Source: Petaurus breviceps papuanus (taxonomy: Eukaryota > Chordata > Mammalia > Diprotodontia > Petauridae). From it: DNA of 64,000 bases. This document shows, in pieces, positions 54,900-64,000 of the stretch (the first letter of the stretch is position 1; the number at the start of each line of letters is the position of its first letter). The notes below the pieces were generated by a model. The model was not told where the DNA came from, did not search any database, and saw only the letters and a list, made by a program, of their open reading frames with translations. The DNA lies in contig JAMXIF010001194.1 of assembly GCA_028583685.1 (NCBI GenBank), positions 2,334,546 through 2,398,545 on the forward strand, written 5' to 3'. The position numbers and the translations under genes are program-made.

Positions 54900-55300
54900 C
54901 CAATCCTCATGACATCACCCAATAACTATATTATAGTAAGGAGGAGGGAGAGGAGCAGAGGAAACCTTAGAATCCCACGGTATGTAGGGATGGCCTATCA
55001 GCACTCAGCCCCTGAGCACACAGTCCAAGACCTCGGGGGAAGAGGAGGGTCCTTCCACAGAGCTAAATTGTTGCCTGTAGGCATCAGCACTGACACGTGT
55101 CAAATGGAGCCCAGCTGTCCTGGCATAGCCTGCCCTCCCCCCGCCCCCATTTTCCCCAAGCCTCTCCTCTTCCTGTCCCTAAGGCTCATCGGGTGACACA
55201 CAGCTGAGGGTTTAGGTGCCTCCTGCCAGAGATGACATCAGAGCTTCCTTCTCCACTAAGGAAGGCCTCAATTCGAATAAAGCAGGGGAAAGAGTTATAA
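54900..55300. promoter_or_regulatory. PREX1: Candidate intronic enhancer with palindromic E-box
   Basis: Repeat-free block between MIRs. It contains the perfect palindrome TGACACGTGTCA (55091-55102), a CCCCCGCCCCC GC box (about 55138), GGGTGACACACAGCTG (about 55190) and GATGACATCAG (about 55229, CRE/AP-1-like). Suggestive only. Confidence 0.3.
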
Positions 55301-55754
55301 ACAAAAGAAGAGCTCTCACAATTGTGAGAAATGTATTTTGGGGTTCTGGAGATAGTGCAGACTTGGAGTTAGGGGATGTGAGGTCTGAACACTCATCAGC
55401 TTTACTGTGACCTTGGCTAAATCTGCTTCCCCAGCCTTCTATAAAGACCTGTTCTCCTCTATAGACAGGGATAGCAATCCTGGCACATCCAACCTCACAG
55501 GTTTCATTGATAAAGAAAATTCACTGATACACTAAATTGATACAGAAATATGAGTTAACATAATTATTGCTTTTGATTGAATGTAGACCAAAAATGGTTC
55601 CAAATAATCCATAACATTCAATCCCAACCAGGTTCCTCCTTTGAAACTTAGAATCTACTCTAAGTAACAATTCAAAACAAACCCACCTCTAAACAGTAAC
55701 CGTTCTGTGGTTTTGATAACTTCCTCCGCAAAGGAGTCGAAAAGGGGGCTAATC

Positions 55755-56010
55755 TGACTCATGTTCACAGTCATTTCAGTCATATCCAACTCTTTGTGAC
55801 CCCAATTTGGAGTTTTCTTGGCAAAGATACTGGAGTGGTTTGTCATTTCCTTCTCCAGCTCACTTTACAGATGAGGAAACTGAGGCAAACAAGGTGACTT
55901 GCCCAGGGTCACACAGCTAGTAAGGGTTTGAGGCCAGACTTGAACTCAGGAAGAGGAGTCTTCCTGACTCCAGGCCAAGCTCCCCATCCACTGTGTCACC
56001 TAGCTGCCCA
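55755..56010 (-). repeat. Full-length marsupial SINE with GGCAAAC-type tail
   Basis: CAGTCATTTCAGTCATATCC, TACTGGAGTGGTTTGTCATT, CACTTTACAGATGAGGAAAC, CAGGGTCACACAGCTAGTAA and head GTGTCACCTAGCTGCCC; among the best-preserved copies. Confidence 0.87.
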
Positions 56011-56084
56011 ATTTGATTCTAGTTCCCATCACTAAAATAACAACACATAGCAACAAAGGGAAGGTATGGACATCAAGATACCCT

Positions 56085-56260
56085 TATTATGCAGATAAGG
56101 AAACTGAGGGCTCAAAGAGACCAAGTCCCCAGGATCACAGAGTTAAGAAGTGCTCTCTGACTGTAGGCGTAACCTCTGGGCCTCAGTTTCCTCAGCTATA
56201 CAATGAGAAGGATGGAACTGGATGTTCTCCCAGTTCCTTTTTCAGTTCTAAATCCTAGAA
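56085..56260. repeat. MIR fragments including a 60-bp exact copy of 54688-54747
   Basis: 56091-56150 is identical over 60 bp to 54688-54747 (GCAGATAAGGAAACTGAGGG ... GAGTTAAGAAG). A forward MIR-like part follows (GGGCCTCAGTTTCCTCAGC). Confidence 0.75.
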
Positions 56261-56492
56261 TACTATCTCTCTCTAGTCACAGGGTTTGGCACAGGGTTTC
56301 CTGGAGCTAGTGACTCTACCTCCAACTCCTTCTGGCACAAACAAACAGAAACCGCCACCAGGCATTCATGCCTCTGAAAAGCCACTCACTCAAAGGTACT
56401 ATCACAAGGTCCCTTGCCCATCTTTCCATTCTGGGATAGGAACTTGAATTGAGGCCCTCTCTCCCACCCACCAGGCCAGCGCCTGCCACTAC

Positions 56493-56634
56493 CTTCCTCA
56501 TCTGGGCCTCCTTCCAGGGCTCCATGGCCCCTGGCTTCATCAAGGCTGCCATTGAGGTAGCTGCCAGGGCCCCACTGCTGGGCTCGAACCTCTTCAGCAT
56601 CCTCGTGAGTGCGATAGATCCACTGGTACAGACC
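56493..56634 (-). CDS. PREX1: PREX1 coding exon 2 of 21 in window (post-PDZ2 linker)
   Basis: It encodes GLYQWIYRTHEDAEEVRAQ followed by a poorly conserved Gly/Glu-rich linker (residues 46-92 of the in-window protein). GLYQWIY follows PDZ2 directly in human P-Rex1 as I recall. The acceptor is CCCAAG, the donor GTAGTG. It ends with one base of a split Asp codon completed by the next exon. A longer open frame continues into the intron on the left but has no support as coding. Confidence 0.9.
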
Positions 56635-57199
56635 CTTGGGGGAGAAAACAACAACGTGAAAAGACAAGTACCCAGGGCTAGGGAAGCCTAGGAGAAGCTG
56701 ACCTCCGCAAAGGCGCAGCAGCAAAGGCCTCCAGCAACAATCCCCAAATGCTCTCACTCTGGATCTGTCCTCAGCAGCATCAGGGACGTTGTTCCTAATC
56801 CACTCCCTCCTCACCATTCCCAAAGGGAGCATTGTGTCCAGAACCCTGCCTCAGGCACAGACTAGTGTCTGCAGAATCACAGACAAGCTGATGAAGCTCC
56901 CTCAGCCTTGATTTCCTCATCTGTAAAGTATCACAGCATTATAATAAAAATTAAATGAGATAATATATGCAAAGTGCCTAGAATACTTTAAACCACTCAG
57001 TAAATGCCTACTATAATTTTTTTATCTCTGAAGTCTCAAAGCATTCCAGTATCTATTAGCTCAACCAAGCTTTACAATAGTTTGAAGAGGATAGGAGATC
57101 AGGAATTGCTCTCTATCTCTCATTAACAAAAGAAAAAAAGACAGAGCAGAATAGCTGAGTGGCTTCCCCAAGAAAGACTAGGAAGCAGTGCAAATATAG

Positions 57200-57662
57200 T
57201 AGGAATAATAATAGCTAACATCCATATGTTGCTTTGTTTAGTTGTTTTCAGCCACGTTGGGCCATTTGTGACCCCATTTGGGATTTTTTGGGCAGAGATA
57301 CTGGAGTGATTTGCCATTTCCTTCATCCCATTTTAGAGATGAGGAAACTGAGGCAAACAGGGTTAAATGACTTGCCCAGGGTGACTCAGCTAGTAAGTGT
57401 TTGAGGCCAGATTTTAACTCAGATCTTCCTGACTCCAGGCCTTTCCAACACTCATAGCATTTACTATGTCCCAGGAACTGTACTTTACAATTAATATCTT
57501 ACTTGATTTTCTATTATTATCATCCCCATTTTACAGATGAGGAAACTGAGACAAATAGAGGTTAAATGACTTGCCCAGGGTCACTTGGTGTTTGAGGCCA
57601 GATTTGACCTAAGGTTTTCCTGACCCTGGGCCTAGATATCTATCCACTGCACCACCTAGCTG
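57200..57662 (-). repeat. MIR split by a marsupial SINE
   Basis: The SINE at about 57230-57455 (GTTGTTTTCAGCCACGTTGG, ATACTGGAGTGATTTGCCAT, AGAGATGAGGAAACTGAGGC) interrupts a reverse MIR. That MIR's parts are 57200-57228 (AATAATAATAGCTAACATCC) and 57465-57662 (TTACTATGTCCCAGGAACTG, CCCCATTTTACAGATGAGGA). Confidence 0.75.
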
Positions 57663-57807
57663 CAGTGCTTACTCCTTACTAGAAGATTTATATTCAATTC
57701 CCCCCTCTCATGTTTATTTTTGCCTGTGCAACTTTGCCAAAGTCACTTACCATCCCTTGGGCCTCAGTATGTTCATCTATAAAATAAGAAAATTGGACTC
57801 TATGACC

Positions 57808-57995
57808 TCTGAGGCAGCTAGGTGATAACAGTGGATAGAGTCAGGAGGAACTGGAACTGAGTTCAAATTTGACCTTAGATACTTAACTAGCTGTGTGACC
57901 CTGGGCAAGTCACTTAACCTCTATTTGCCTCCAGCTCACTTTACAGATAAGGAAATTCTATCCACTGCACCACCTAGCTGTCTGCTGCAAACTAT
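57808..57995. repeat. Snap-back (inverted) SINE
   Basis: It opens as a forward SINE (GAGGCAGCTAGGTGATAACA, GTGTGACCCTGGGCAAGTCA). It then reverses near 57930 into CACTTTACAGATAAGGAAAT and ends CTATCCACTGCACCACCTAG, the reverse complement of the opening head. It could fold as a hairpin. Confidence 0.75.
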
Positions 57996-58079
57996 ATAAA
58001 TGTCAGCTATTACTTGTAAAGAGAAAAGGTTGAATTAGATTGCCCCTGAGGCTCCTTCTAGCTCTAGATGTTGAATCCT

Positions 58080-58620
58080 AAGTAGTGTTTGGAGTACCTT
58101 CCCTTGAAGGAACACTTCAGACACTTACTTAACTTTGTGACCCTGGACAAGTCCCTTATATCTCTCTGAGCCTGTTTCCTTAACTGTAAAATGGGAATAA
58201 TAATAGCACTTACCTCACAAGGTTGTTGTGAGAATAAAATAACATCTATAAAGTGCGTTGCAAACCTTAAAGTGAAACATAACAGCTAGCTTTTGTTACT
58301 AAGCCTATTATCTGCTTTCAGAAACACAAGCCTCCAAATGCCCAACCCAAGGCTTTTTCTGCTGTCTAGACTTCCCTACCTTTGAGAAAGATTGACTCAT
58401 ACATTTTTTCTTATGGGTTAAGGCTGCACAGTGAGAACAGAGGGCTAGGGATGGGAGTCAAGAGAATCAGGTCTAATCTTGTAATCTAGCCAGTAACTAC
58501 CCATGTAGCTCTGAGCAAGTCACTCATTATTTCTCTATCATTATTCTAAAATTCTATTGTGATTATTATGATATTATTATTAATATCATATCATTTATCC
58601 ACCGATAAACTTTAAGGTGC
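58080..58620 (+). repeat. Two MIR copies
   Basis: 58080-58300: GTGACCCTGGACAAGTCCCT, AAAATGGGAATAATAATAGC, AGGTTGTTGTGAGAATAAAA. 58430-58600: GTAGCTCTGAGCAAGTCACT and flanks, more diverged. Confidence 0.7.
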
Positions 58621-58639
58621 CTCCCTGAGCCTACCCCCA

Positions 58640-60050
58640 ACATTGAACACAGTACTCTACAAACAACAGCTACTTGGTTTCTTGACCTAGAAAATGGGGA
58701 TTACAAATGTCCTGAGTGAAGAGAGGATCACATGAAAAGGAAGAATGAAGGTAACAACAGAGTAATGAGGATGAGAAAAGGGAAGGGTGTGCTGCCACGG
58801 GGCCCATTCTGATCAATGGCATACCTGTCAAACTCCCCACTGGCAGATGGCCAGAGGAACTGGTGTACTGGGGTGGGGAGGCGGTAGAGGAGAGCAGGGA
58901 AGAGAATTGTGAACAGATTTTGCTCTACTCTGCTCACAAAGAAGACAGAAGAAATGAAAAAAAAGAAGAGGAGGAGGACATATAGGATGATGCAGAAGAA
59001 GGAAATGTGGGAAGGGAGGGCTTCACAGGAGGTGATGCGTCCCACGCCGCTTGCTGGAGGGACATTACCCTCAGGTTTGGCTGAGTCTAAGCTTTCAGAG
59101 AAGTTTCTATAGCTGCTACCTCCAATTCTGGGTGGAAAAAGAGGGATAGATGGGGGGCTGTATGTGGTCCAGATAGGGCCAGATTTCCAGGCCCACAGCA
59201 GCCCTACACAGCAAGGTTCCCCATCCTAATCCAAGCAGATGAGTAGCAGGAGTAAATCTAGTTTTACAGTGAGTAAGAGCAAAAGATTTTCAAACTTTAG
59301 AAGCTTTCTTGCTCTTCACAGGGCCTGCCAAGCTAAGATGCTGGCCTGGGACAAAATTTAAGGTAACAACATCTGTCTGAAATGCCTCCACCCCCAACCA
59401 GGCACCGGCCAATTTGAGGATAGCCCCTGGAGGCCAACGGTCCCCTATCCAAGACTACTGACCCTGGGGAGGGCCCAATGATCTAAGATCTCCCCTACTT
59501 TGCCTTTTTATTACCAGTCCAGTCCTTCAAGGTCTTACTAAGGAAGATAATGAGCTAGTATGTCACCCTTCCTAATTAACAAGGACACTAGATATCAGAA
59601 TCTAAAGGAGACACTAAAGGTAGGTTGGTAGGGAAGAGGTTAGTTATTTTTAATTAATAAAACATAACAAATTCCCATTAGAAGAAATTTGGCGGTTTAA
59701 AGGACATAATGAGGTAGTAAACAATGCTAGTCTTGGATTTTAGAGACCTATATATTCAAATTCTACTCCAATATTAGCTGTGGGAACCTGAGGTATAAAA
59801 TGGTATCACCTGTAAAATGATAAAACTTATATTCCTATCTAACAGAGTTGTTTGAGAAAAGTGCTTTTTAGATTTCTAAATGCCATAGAAATGTCATTAT
59901 TACTTTTATCTAGACAGAAGTTATATGGAAGAAGGTCTGAAAGTGGCCGGTGCTACCCTGACATCCCGAATCAGGAAGTCCAGTTTCCAGTTTCTGTACC
60001 TGACTCTTAGGACCTTGAACCTTGGCCTTGGGCCTGGGGAGCAGAATCTA
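58640..60050. other. PREX1: PREX1 intron, mostly unique, one MIR
   Basis: A degraded forward MIR lies at about 59700-59910. A purine-rich AAAAGAAGAGGAGGAGG run lies near 58955-58980. No exon seen; open frames at 58728-59112 are unsupported. Confidence 0.45.
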
Positions 60051-60053
60051 GAG

Positions 60054-60125
60054 CAGGGGTGGGGAACCTGCAGCTTCGAGGCCAGATGGGCCCTCTAGGT
60101 CATCAAGTGCAGCCTTTTGACTGAA
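60054..60125. mobile_element. hAT-type DNA transposon terminal fragment
   Basis: CAGGGGTGGGGAACCTGCAG, GGCCAGATGGGCCCTCTAGG and TGCAGCCTTTTGACTGAATC match the end of a palindromic hAT family I know from marsupials and other mammals. Only one arm remains. Confidence 0.6.
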
Positions 60126-60459
60126 TCGAGACCACACATTCCCCATCCTGATCTTGAGGGGTCCACACTTATGGTGGTAGCCTCCTTCTCCATCCCTGAT
60201 AAGATTGTATCACATGGGCAACCATCTCTTCCTAACCCTAACTCTGCCTGGCAGTCTGTATGTGTCTTCATCCCAACAAGGCTCTCCTGCCAAGGAAAAT
60301 GATATTTGTACTGGAAAGGAAAGAACAAAAATGGCTGACAGTTGAAACCCAAGATAAGGAGGGAGATAATGAGTGTTCCCAGATGCCCTTAGTAAGTTCC
60401 AAGTCACCAGGCCAAGATGAATGATACCCTAGGTAGTGAAAAAATTGGCAAGTGCAATT

Positions 60460-62140
60460 ACTTTGCGCTCACTGTCAGGAATTTTCAAAAGATCACGGAG
60501 GACAGAAGTACCACAGGACCAGAGAAGGGCAAATGCTATCCTAACTTCGAAAAAAAGGGAAGAAAAAGGAATCTGAGAACTCCAGAACAGGGATCATTGA
60601 CTTCATGTCTTAGCAAAATTATTAGAAAGAAAGTTAATGGAACATTCTGGAAAGAAAGCACTGATCAAAAAGAGCTTCATTAAGAAGCACATATGCCATA
60701 TCAACTTTATTTCTGTTTTTGACAAATTTACATTATCTGGTTATTATGGGGATTCTAGAGATTAAATAGAGTTAGTTAAGCGCAGCTATAATCCTATAAT
60801 TATCTACAGAATCTATAACTCTATAGATTAAATAGGGGTAGAAGTAGATAGAGTGATGGGCCTACATTCAAATCTGGCCTCAGCTACTTACTAGCTGTGT
60901 GACCCTGGGCAAGTCACTTATTCCTGTTTGTCTCAAGTTTCCTCATCTATGAAATAAGCTGAAGAAAATGGCAAACCAGTCCTATATCTTTGCCAGGAAA
61001 ACCCCAAATTCAGATCACAAACATGACTGAAACAACTGAATGATGGCAAATAAATTAAATATATCTGGATTTCAGCAAAGCATTTAATACAGTCTCCCAT
61101 ACTATTCCTGCTGAATAGGTGAAGAGATATAGGCTAGGCAATAAAATCGCATAATTAAATGAATTCAAAATTGTTATGACCCAAAGAAAAGTCATTAATA
61201 GTTTAATGTGAGTTTAATGTGACATTGGAAGGCAATGGAGTGCCCTAGACTGTTGAATATCTTTATCAATAATTGGGACTAAGGAGCTAATGGCATGCTA
61301 ATCAGATATGCAGAAGAACCAAAGCTACTTTTAACAGGTCAGATGGTTGTCATAATTTTAATAGGTATTGACTAGTTCAAAAACTAGTAAATTTTAATAG
61401 GCATTGACTAGTTCAAAAACTAGTAAAGATTCTGATAAAATGGAATTTAATAAGCACAAATCTGAAGTCTTACACTTGCATCCTAGACATTGGTTTCACC
61501 AATAGTACATGATAGAGGACATAGGGCTATATAGCAGTTTGCCTAAAAAGGCTGGAGCTTTATAGGACGGCAAGCTCCACGGGTCAACAGTATGATGGGG
61601 TAGTGCTTTGAAAGGGAGAGTTTTCTATTAACAAGGAGGAGAAAGGTCCACTCTGCTCTGCCCTGGCCAGACAACACTGGAGGGTGGTGTTCATTCTGGG
61701 CAACACGTTTTAGGAAGGACTTAGCTGAAGAGTGTTTAAAGAAGAGTAACCAGGAGAGTGAAGGGGTTCGGATTCCTGGCCAGATCAGTTGCAGGAATTG
61801 AAGTTATCCAGCCTAAAGAAGGGAGTGGGAGGCAGGGAAGAGATATGGAAGAGGAATTAAACTGATTCTGTTTGGCAGCAGATGGAGTAACTAGCAGCGA
61901 TGGGTACAAGTTGCAAAGAGACAGATTTAGACCTGATGTCAGGGGGGCGAAATTCCTAATTAGATATAGTTAGAAGGAGAAGAGGCTGCTTCTGGAGCAA
62001 GTGTGTTTCTGCCTCTTTGGAGATGTTCAAGCAATGGCTGGATGGCCACTGATCTCAAATGTAGCATGAGGAATTCTTTTTCAGATAGGAGTTGGACTTG
62101 AAGTCCCTTCCAACTCCGAAATTCTATAAAGCTATTGAAT
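60460..62140 (+). mobile_element. L3/CR1-type LINE relic, forward, split by a SINE
   Basis: Plus-strand remnants of a CR1-clade polymerase appear in order: SCLSKIIRKKVNG (about 60600), DFSKAFNTVSHTIP (about 61070), LLNIFINNWD (about 61250). The 3' region follows, with GAAGAGTAACCAGGAGAGTG, GCAAAGAGACAGATTTAGAC and CAAGCAATGGCTGGATGGCC. It is frame-broken and old. A SINE occupies 60840-61055, and a 36-bp tandem duplication lies at 61355-61426. Confidence 0.72.
60840..61055 (+). repeat. Marsupial SINE with GGCAAAC-type tail, inside L3
   Basis: CAAATCTGGCCTCAGCTACT, GTGTGACCCTGGGCAAGTCA, AAAATGGCAAACCAGTCCTA, TGACTGAAACAACTGAATGA. Confidence 0.8.
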
Positions 62141-62586
62141 TGGAAGCAGATCTCGTAGACTCCAACCACAGCCATTCAAGCAGAGCAGTATCAGCCAAAG
62201 CCAGCCAAGCCACCACAGTGAAATTCTCAATTCGGGAGCATCAGGTTGAGTAGAACAAATGGTCAGCTCCCTGCTTGGTCAAATTGACTTCACTCTGGCT
62301 TCCTAATCTTGTGCTTCCCTGGCTCTGAAGTTCTGCCTGGCAACAGGTCTTTATCCTATCTTGGTCCCTGGATCTCTGTGTGCCCCTGGCAGGATGGTAC
62401 AAGCCCAGCCTGGTTCTGCATTTGATGTTCACTCTCTTCCCAGCTTGGAACCCGATTCTTTGATCTTCCTGGAGAGTAGCCTGATGACCAGAACAGGTCA
62501 GCTGTGCCCCAGGCACTGCAGGACATGAGAGGAAGATAGCAGCCCTTTGTCCCCCCAGACTCCAATATCCTGCAGGTTCCACTCAC

Positions 62587-62723
62587 CAGTGCCTCCTGCT
62601 GCCGGCTTCGGTAGGCCAGGAAATGGTCCAACACCTCTGTAAAGCTCTCATTCATCACATTGTTCCCATTGACTTTCAAAATGCACTGGCCAGCATTCAG
62701 CCCCACTGCTGCAGCGTCAGAGC
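62587..62723 (-). CDS. PREX1: PREX1 coding exon 1 of 21 in window (PDZ2, C-terminal part)
   Basis: This exon encodes 45 residues after two bases of a split codon. It contains [16 protein letters not shown], the typical second half of a PDZ fold (GL..GD-I-VNG-pattern), followed by the last helix around [19 protein letters not shown]2 contributes to membrane and partner interactions of P-Rex proteins. The acceptor is TTGTAG at the right, and the donor is GTGAGT after codon-complete ...GCACTG. Everything upstream of this exon lies beyond 64000, and I found no convincing further exon in 62724-64000. Confidence 0.92.
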
Positions 62724-63952
62724 CTACAAGACACAGAGGCATGGGTGAGAGGGGAGGGCAGGACAGGGTACCCAGGGCGAAAAAAAAAAAGACTTAAGGG
62801 GACCATCAAGAAGGATGCTAGATCCTAACAAGGATCGCAGGATTTTAAGCTAAAAATGAGATAATCTAGTTGAAATCCTTCATTTAAAAAAAGAAAAGGA
62901 AGAAGAAACTAGATTCCCAAAACATCCATATAGATTTCAACCCAGGTCGTCTCATTCAAAAACCTGATCAGCCTAGAAAATATGGAGAATCTTGAAACAG
63001 GAGAGTTTTTAAAAGAGAAAATACAATCTAGAAGATGGAAAGGGACTTAGAAGAAGGAAAGCCTAGGACAGAAAGGTCTAGAGGACAAGGGGTAAGGCAG
63101 AGGGAAGAAGGAAAAGAAACAAGCATTTATTAAGGGCCTCCTTTCAGGGACTATGCTGAACACTTTACAAATATCTCATCTGTGATATGAACTCCATGAG
63201 ACTACTACAATAGTAGCACTACAAGCACTATTATTATCTCCATATTACAGATGAGGAAACTGAGGCAGATAGAGGTTAAGTGACTTGCCAGGCTGCACAC
63301 AGTTAGCTTCCTGAGTCTAGGTCCATTGCTCTATAAACTGGACCACCTAGTTGATTCCAAAGGAGGCAGATGTTAATCAAGGATGTTTCCTTAAGTCCCT
63401 CGAAAACTACCACACATCCTATTACTGGCTACCAGTACTACCTCCATGTAAGGTTGACCCAGCCTTTCCAGGCCTCTCCCTGGCTCACCTCTCCCCACAG
63501 CATGGACATATGGTGGGGAAGCTCCTTGAATCTGGAAGCACAAAGTTTCAGGATGATCAGGGACTTTGATGATTCTGAGAAAAAAAAAAAAACAGGAGAA
63601 AAAAAAATAGAACATTGAACACAGAAACAAGTCACCCACCGCACATCTACAGGCAAACCTCAAAGATACTTGGCCTCCTCACAAGCCCTTGAACCTAGCC
63701 CTGGCCATGTCCTATCTTGTGTTATACTTAGTTGTGGGCCCATCTTATCTCCCTTCTAGACTGGAAACTCAGCTCAGAATTGTCTTCTTGTCTTCTCCCT
63801 TAGAATCAAGTCCACAGTAGATGATCAATAAATATTTATACATTTAAACCCCAAATTAACCAAATTCATTCCCACTATCTTCTACACTATAACAAGAAGA
63901 TCAGAGGAAAGGAAGGAGCCCAGAAATCAACGAGTTCAACACTCGACCCTCT

Positions 63953-64000
<48 letters not shown>
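62724..64000. other. PREX1: PREX1 intron running off the window
   Basis: A degraded MIR trace lies at 62820-62940. A reverse MIR lies at 63110-63350 (CATTTATTAAGGGCCTCCTT, ATATTACAGATGAGGAAACT). An L2 tail lies at 63690-63845 (AGTCCACAGTAGATGATCAA). (CA)n lies from 63953 to the window end. No PDZ2 first-half exon was found, so it must lie beyond. Confidence 0.6.
63953..64000. repeat. (CA)n microsatellite truncated by window end
   Basis: Perfect CA run of at least 23 units continuing past the last base. Confidence 0.95.

Larger units (their letters stand above)
52758..56492. other. PREX1: PREX1 intron of 3.7 kb with SINEs, MIRs and a candidate enhancer
   Basis: Contents: tRNA-SINE 52913-53085; (TGAA)n 53113-53134; unique DNA 53135-53735; MIR trace 53740-53860; G-run 54080-54105; MIRs 54370-54560 and 54610-54800; the enhancer-like block 54900-55300; SINE 55755-56010; MIR pieces 56085-56260. 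Confidence 0.6.
21720..64000 (-). other. PREX1: PREX1 locus, 3' half (21 coding exons, introns, 3'UTR; 5' part outside window)
   Basis: P-Rex1 is a cytosolic, membrane-recruited guanine-nucleotide exchange factor for Rac-family GTPases, activated synergistically by PIP3 and G-beta-gamma (established knowledge). The exchange DH-PH module, the DEP domains and PDZ1 are encoded upstream of this window. Here, 21 exons read right to left on the minus strand, every one bounded by AG acceptor and GT donor. All split codons rejoin in frame to give 930 residues: the C-terminal part of PDZ2 (residues 1-45 of this part), a linker, then the IP4P-like half. The last residues QPPVDGDL and stretches such as [17 protein letters not shown] match human P-Rex1 as I remember it, favouring PREX1 over PREX2. 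Human P-Rex1 has about 1659 residues and about 40 exons, so these should be roughly the last 21. No stop or frameshift was seen, so the gene looks functional. Confidence 0.95.

Noticed and set aside
56386-56832. 148-residue minus-strand frame as a larger exon
   Set aside because: Similarity to P-Rex1 begins at GLYQWIY after a CCCAAG acceptor and ends at a GT donor; the extra parts are intronic.
21720-62723. Assignment to PREX2 rather than PREX1
   Set aside because: The C-terminus (QPPVDGDL) and the Ser/Glu loop match P-Rex1 as remembered; the paralogue differs more in these stretches. Decisive check: protein alignment to both.
63391-63663. Missing first half of PDZ2 in the right-end intron
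   Set aside because: No PDZ GLGF-like motif or matching phase was found; the exon is presumed to lie beyond 64000.

Overview
The window is mammalian nuclear DNA, most likely from a marsupial. It is saturated with MIR-type SINE copies. It also carries many copies of a tRNA-derived SINE whose head reads GGGGTGGCTAGGTGGCGCAG, and a SINE whose 3' part contains GGCAAACCACTCCAG-like sequence; both are, from general knowledge, characteristic of metatherian genomes. The species cannot be fixed from the sequence alone; the tRNA-SINE head looks more like the Australasian marsupial type than the opossum type, which is inference.

The only protein-coding gene I can support is the 3' half of PREX1 (phosphatidylinositol-3,4,5-trisphosphate-dependent Rac exchanger 1), on the minus strand. 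Twenty-one coding exons between 62723 and 23921 join with consistent GT/AG sites and phases into an open frame of 930 residues plus stop. It starts inside the second PDZ domain, covers the linker and the whole inositol-polyphosphate-4-phosphatase-like (IP4P) C-terminal half, and ends at the expected C-terminus (...QPPVDGDL). The N-terminal DH-PH, DEP and first PDZ exons lie beyond the right edge. The 3'UTR runs left from 23920 to about 21720.

Region by region: 1-21719 is non-coding DNA downstream of PREX1. It holds LINE (L2, L3/CR1, probable L1 tail), SINE and DNA-transposon fossils, a 16-bp minisatellite (11.2-11.4 kb), a GC-rich homeodomain-site-rich block (3.0-3.56 kb) that looks like a regulatory element, and a promoter-like CCAAT/GC-box stretch (11.9-12.0 kb). 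21720-23963 is the PREX1 terminal exon. 23964-62586 is alternating exons and repeat-filled introns. These introns carry a solo LTR with intact target duplication (26.1-26.6 kb), a 300-bp polypyrimidine tract abutting an acceptor, an AGGTCA-bearing minisatellite (32.8 kb), a head-to-tail SINE dimer inside one target duplication (44.2-44.5 kb), and a 1.7-kb L3 LINE relic (60.5-62.1 kb). 62724-64000 is intron running off the window and ends in a CA repeat.

Nothing here looks like a bacterial-style system, CRISPR array or new multi-gene cluster. The points worth follow-up are regulatory or structural: the 3.3-kb element, splice-site oddities in PREX1, and several unusual repeat configurations. 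Repeat family names are from memory of consensus features and were not checked against a library.
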